A stretch of 7,821 nt of DNA. Origin: an uncultured Verrucomicrobiota bacterium (GTDB lineage Bacteria; Verrucomicrobiota; Verrucomicrobiae; Opitutales; Opitutaceae). The notes under the pieces are model-generated. The model did no database searches, had not been told where the DNA came from, and saw only the letters and a list, made by a program, of their open reading frames with translations. Shown in pieces: positions 7,266 through 7,821 of this stretch. The translations under genes and the position numbers were made by a program. Location of the stretch: the NCBI GenBank assembly GCA_946481225.1, contig CAMLNJ010000119.1, positions 1-7,821 of the forward strand. The letters are read 5' to 3'. Numbering within the stretch: the stretch's first letter is position 1; each line of letters begins with the position of its first letter.

Positions 7266-7354
7266 TTCTTATCGGAAAGTGAAAATGCCACTTTCGGTAA
7301 GAACTGCAAGCAATTCTTACTCGAAGGCCCATTCTTACAGCCCGGTAAGAATGG
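7266..7354 (-). promoter_or_regulatory. Cluster of five TTCTTAC/GTAAGAA boxes, probable antitoxin operator
   Basis: The boxes are TTCTTAT 7266-7272, GTAAGAA 7297-7303, TTCTTAC 7314-7320, TTCTTAC 7332-7338 and GTAAGAA 7345-7351. They form three inverted pairs. The best is CCATTCTTAC (7329-7338) with GTAAGAATGG (7345-7354), perfect 10-bp arms with a 6-bp spacer. The pair nearest the gene is longer: 7266-7281 against 7289-7303, complementary except for one extra base and one mismatch. AbiEi proteins are known to repress their own operon by binding inverted repeats in the promoter. The position, directly upstream of GTG 7264, fits this role; binding itself is inference. Confidence 0.6.
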
Positions 7355-7402
7355 CGCCGGCTATTGGTTTGGCACCCAATTCCAGCGGATCGTCATGTCG
7401 GG

Positions 7403-7411
7403 TATATATAT
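7403..7411 (-). promoter_or_regulatory. AT-rich island, possible promoter -10 region for the antitoxin operon
   Basis: TATATATAT stands out in a GC-rich stretch about 140 bp upstream of the antitoxin GTG and 49 bp upstream of the outermost operator box. No convincing -35 hexamer lies at a normal distance on either strand. The sequence is almost symmetric, so it could serve either direction. Assigned by position only. Confidence 0.2.
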
Positions 7412-7821
7412 CACACGGGCAATCCGAAGGGGGCCGGAGCGTTGTTTGATGATTTTTAATGCGATGAAGCTGGGGCGTGCTCAGTCCATCCGACAGGGAG
7501 TAGCTGATTCGAGTCGCGAGCTGTTGACTGCGGCGTGAGCGACCTCGGATCCCGGAGACGACGGTTTCCGGAGCCGATCCGTTTCGGACGGGCAGGGGTG
7601 GCAACCCGGGTAGCAGGCCAAGGTGTCCATGCGCAGGCGCTTATGATCCCAATGCCACCGGACTGAAAAGCCTTAATCGCCGAGGCGTGAATTTTTCATC
7701 AAGACACGCCAACGCGCAGAGGGACCTGCGCGTCCACCGTCGGGCCGGGGGAACGATGGAATCATCCGAATCCGGAGGGGGTCGGGTCGCTGTTTATGAT
7801 TCCGAGGCGAGCAGACCACTC
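7412..7821. other. Region without a recognisable gene
   Basis: No frame here gives a protein I recognise, and I see no tRNA or rRNA. Short inverted repeats are present: CGGATC (7546-7551) with GATCCG (7576-7581), nested around CCGGA/TCCGG; GGCGTG (7684-7689) with CACGCC (7705-7710); and GGAATCAT (7758-7765) with ATGATTCC (7796-7803). They could belong to a structured RNA, a degraded mobile element or nothing. A 29-codon frame at 7449-7538 has GGAG nine bases upstream but no other support. Composition is less GC-rich near 7380-7480 than in the polysaccharide genes. Confidence 0.5.

Noticed and set aside
7266..7354. Repeat cluster as a small CRISPR array
   Set aside because: Boxes are only 7-10 bp, alternate in orientation and have unequal spacing, which fits an operator and not CRISPR repeats.
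7403..7411. Replication origin or attachment site at the AT-rich island
   Set aside because: Only 9 bp, with no iterons, DnaA boxes, integrase gene or tRNA nearby.
7449..7538. 29-codon plus-strand peptide with GGAG upstream
   Set aside because: Too short, no recognisable features, and the longer frame enclosing it overlaps the antitoxin operator.

Overview
The window is very GC-rich over most of its length. It looks like a chromosomal segment from a Verrucomicrobiota-type bacterium, most likely in or near the Opitutaceae. The clues are a large secreted glycosidase that ends in the 'DPDADTLPNLVEWALGLDP'-type tail common in secreted proteins of that phylum, a 'PIGLIHSSWGGTPAE' sialate-O-acetylesterase-type enzyme beside it, and start sites without clear Shine-Dalgarno sequences. 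The taxonomic call is inference.

Positions 1-5148 (plus strand) hold a polysaccharide-degradation block. The first gene is cut by the window edge and encodes the C-terminal 480 residues of an SGNH-type acetylesterase of the sialate O-acetylesterase/CE20-like kind, with a jelly-roll domain inserted in the catalytic fold. A hairpin terminator follows. After a short gap comes a 1171-residue secreted GH74-type xyloglucanase: signal peptide, double beta-propeller with eight Asp-box motifs and both expected catalytic aspartates, concanavalin-like domain, Ig-like domain and Verrucomicrobia-type C-terminal domain. Together they suggest removal of acetyl groups from xyloglucan plus endo-cleavage of its backbone.

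Positions 5210-7354 (minus strand, convergent) hold an AbiE-like (type IV) toxin-antitoxin pair. The upstream gene encodes an AbiEi-like antitoxin with a winged helix. Its stop overlaps the start of the downstream nucleotidyltransferase gene as ATGA, the usual AbiE arrangement. The nucleotidyltransferase gene is broken: about 29 codons in, a roughly 162-bp element with long imperfect terminal inverted repeats (MITE-like) adds a net 163 bp, shifts the frame and brings in a stop codon. Taking the insert out on paper rejoins the halves into a plausible protein of about 280 residues. Just upstream of the antitoxin start is a cluster of five TTCTTAC/GTAAGAA boxes arranged as inverted repeats, probably the autoregulatory operator.

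The last ~400 bp (about 7412-7821) hold no gene I can support. They contain a few short inverted repeats, next to an AT-rich island (TATATATAT) that lies between them and the operator.

The most unusual content is the non-autonomous element that has apparently inactivated the toxin while leaving antitoxin and operator intact. A search of the host genome for further copies would be the most informative check.
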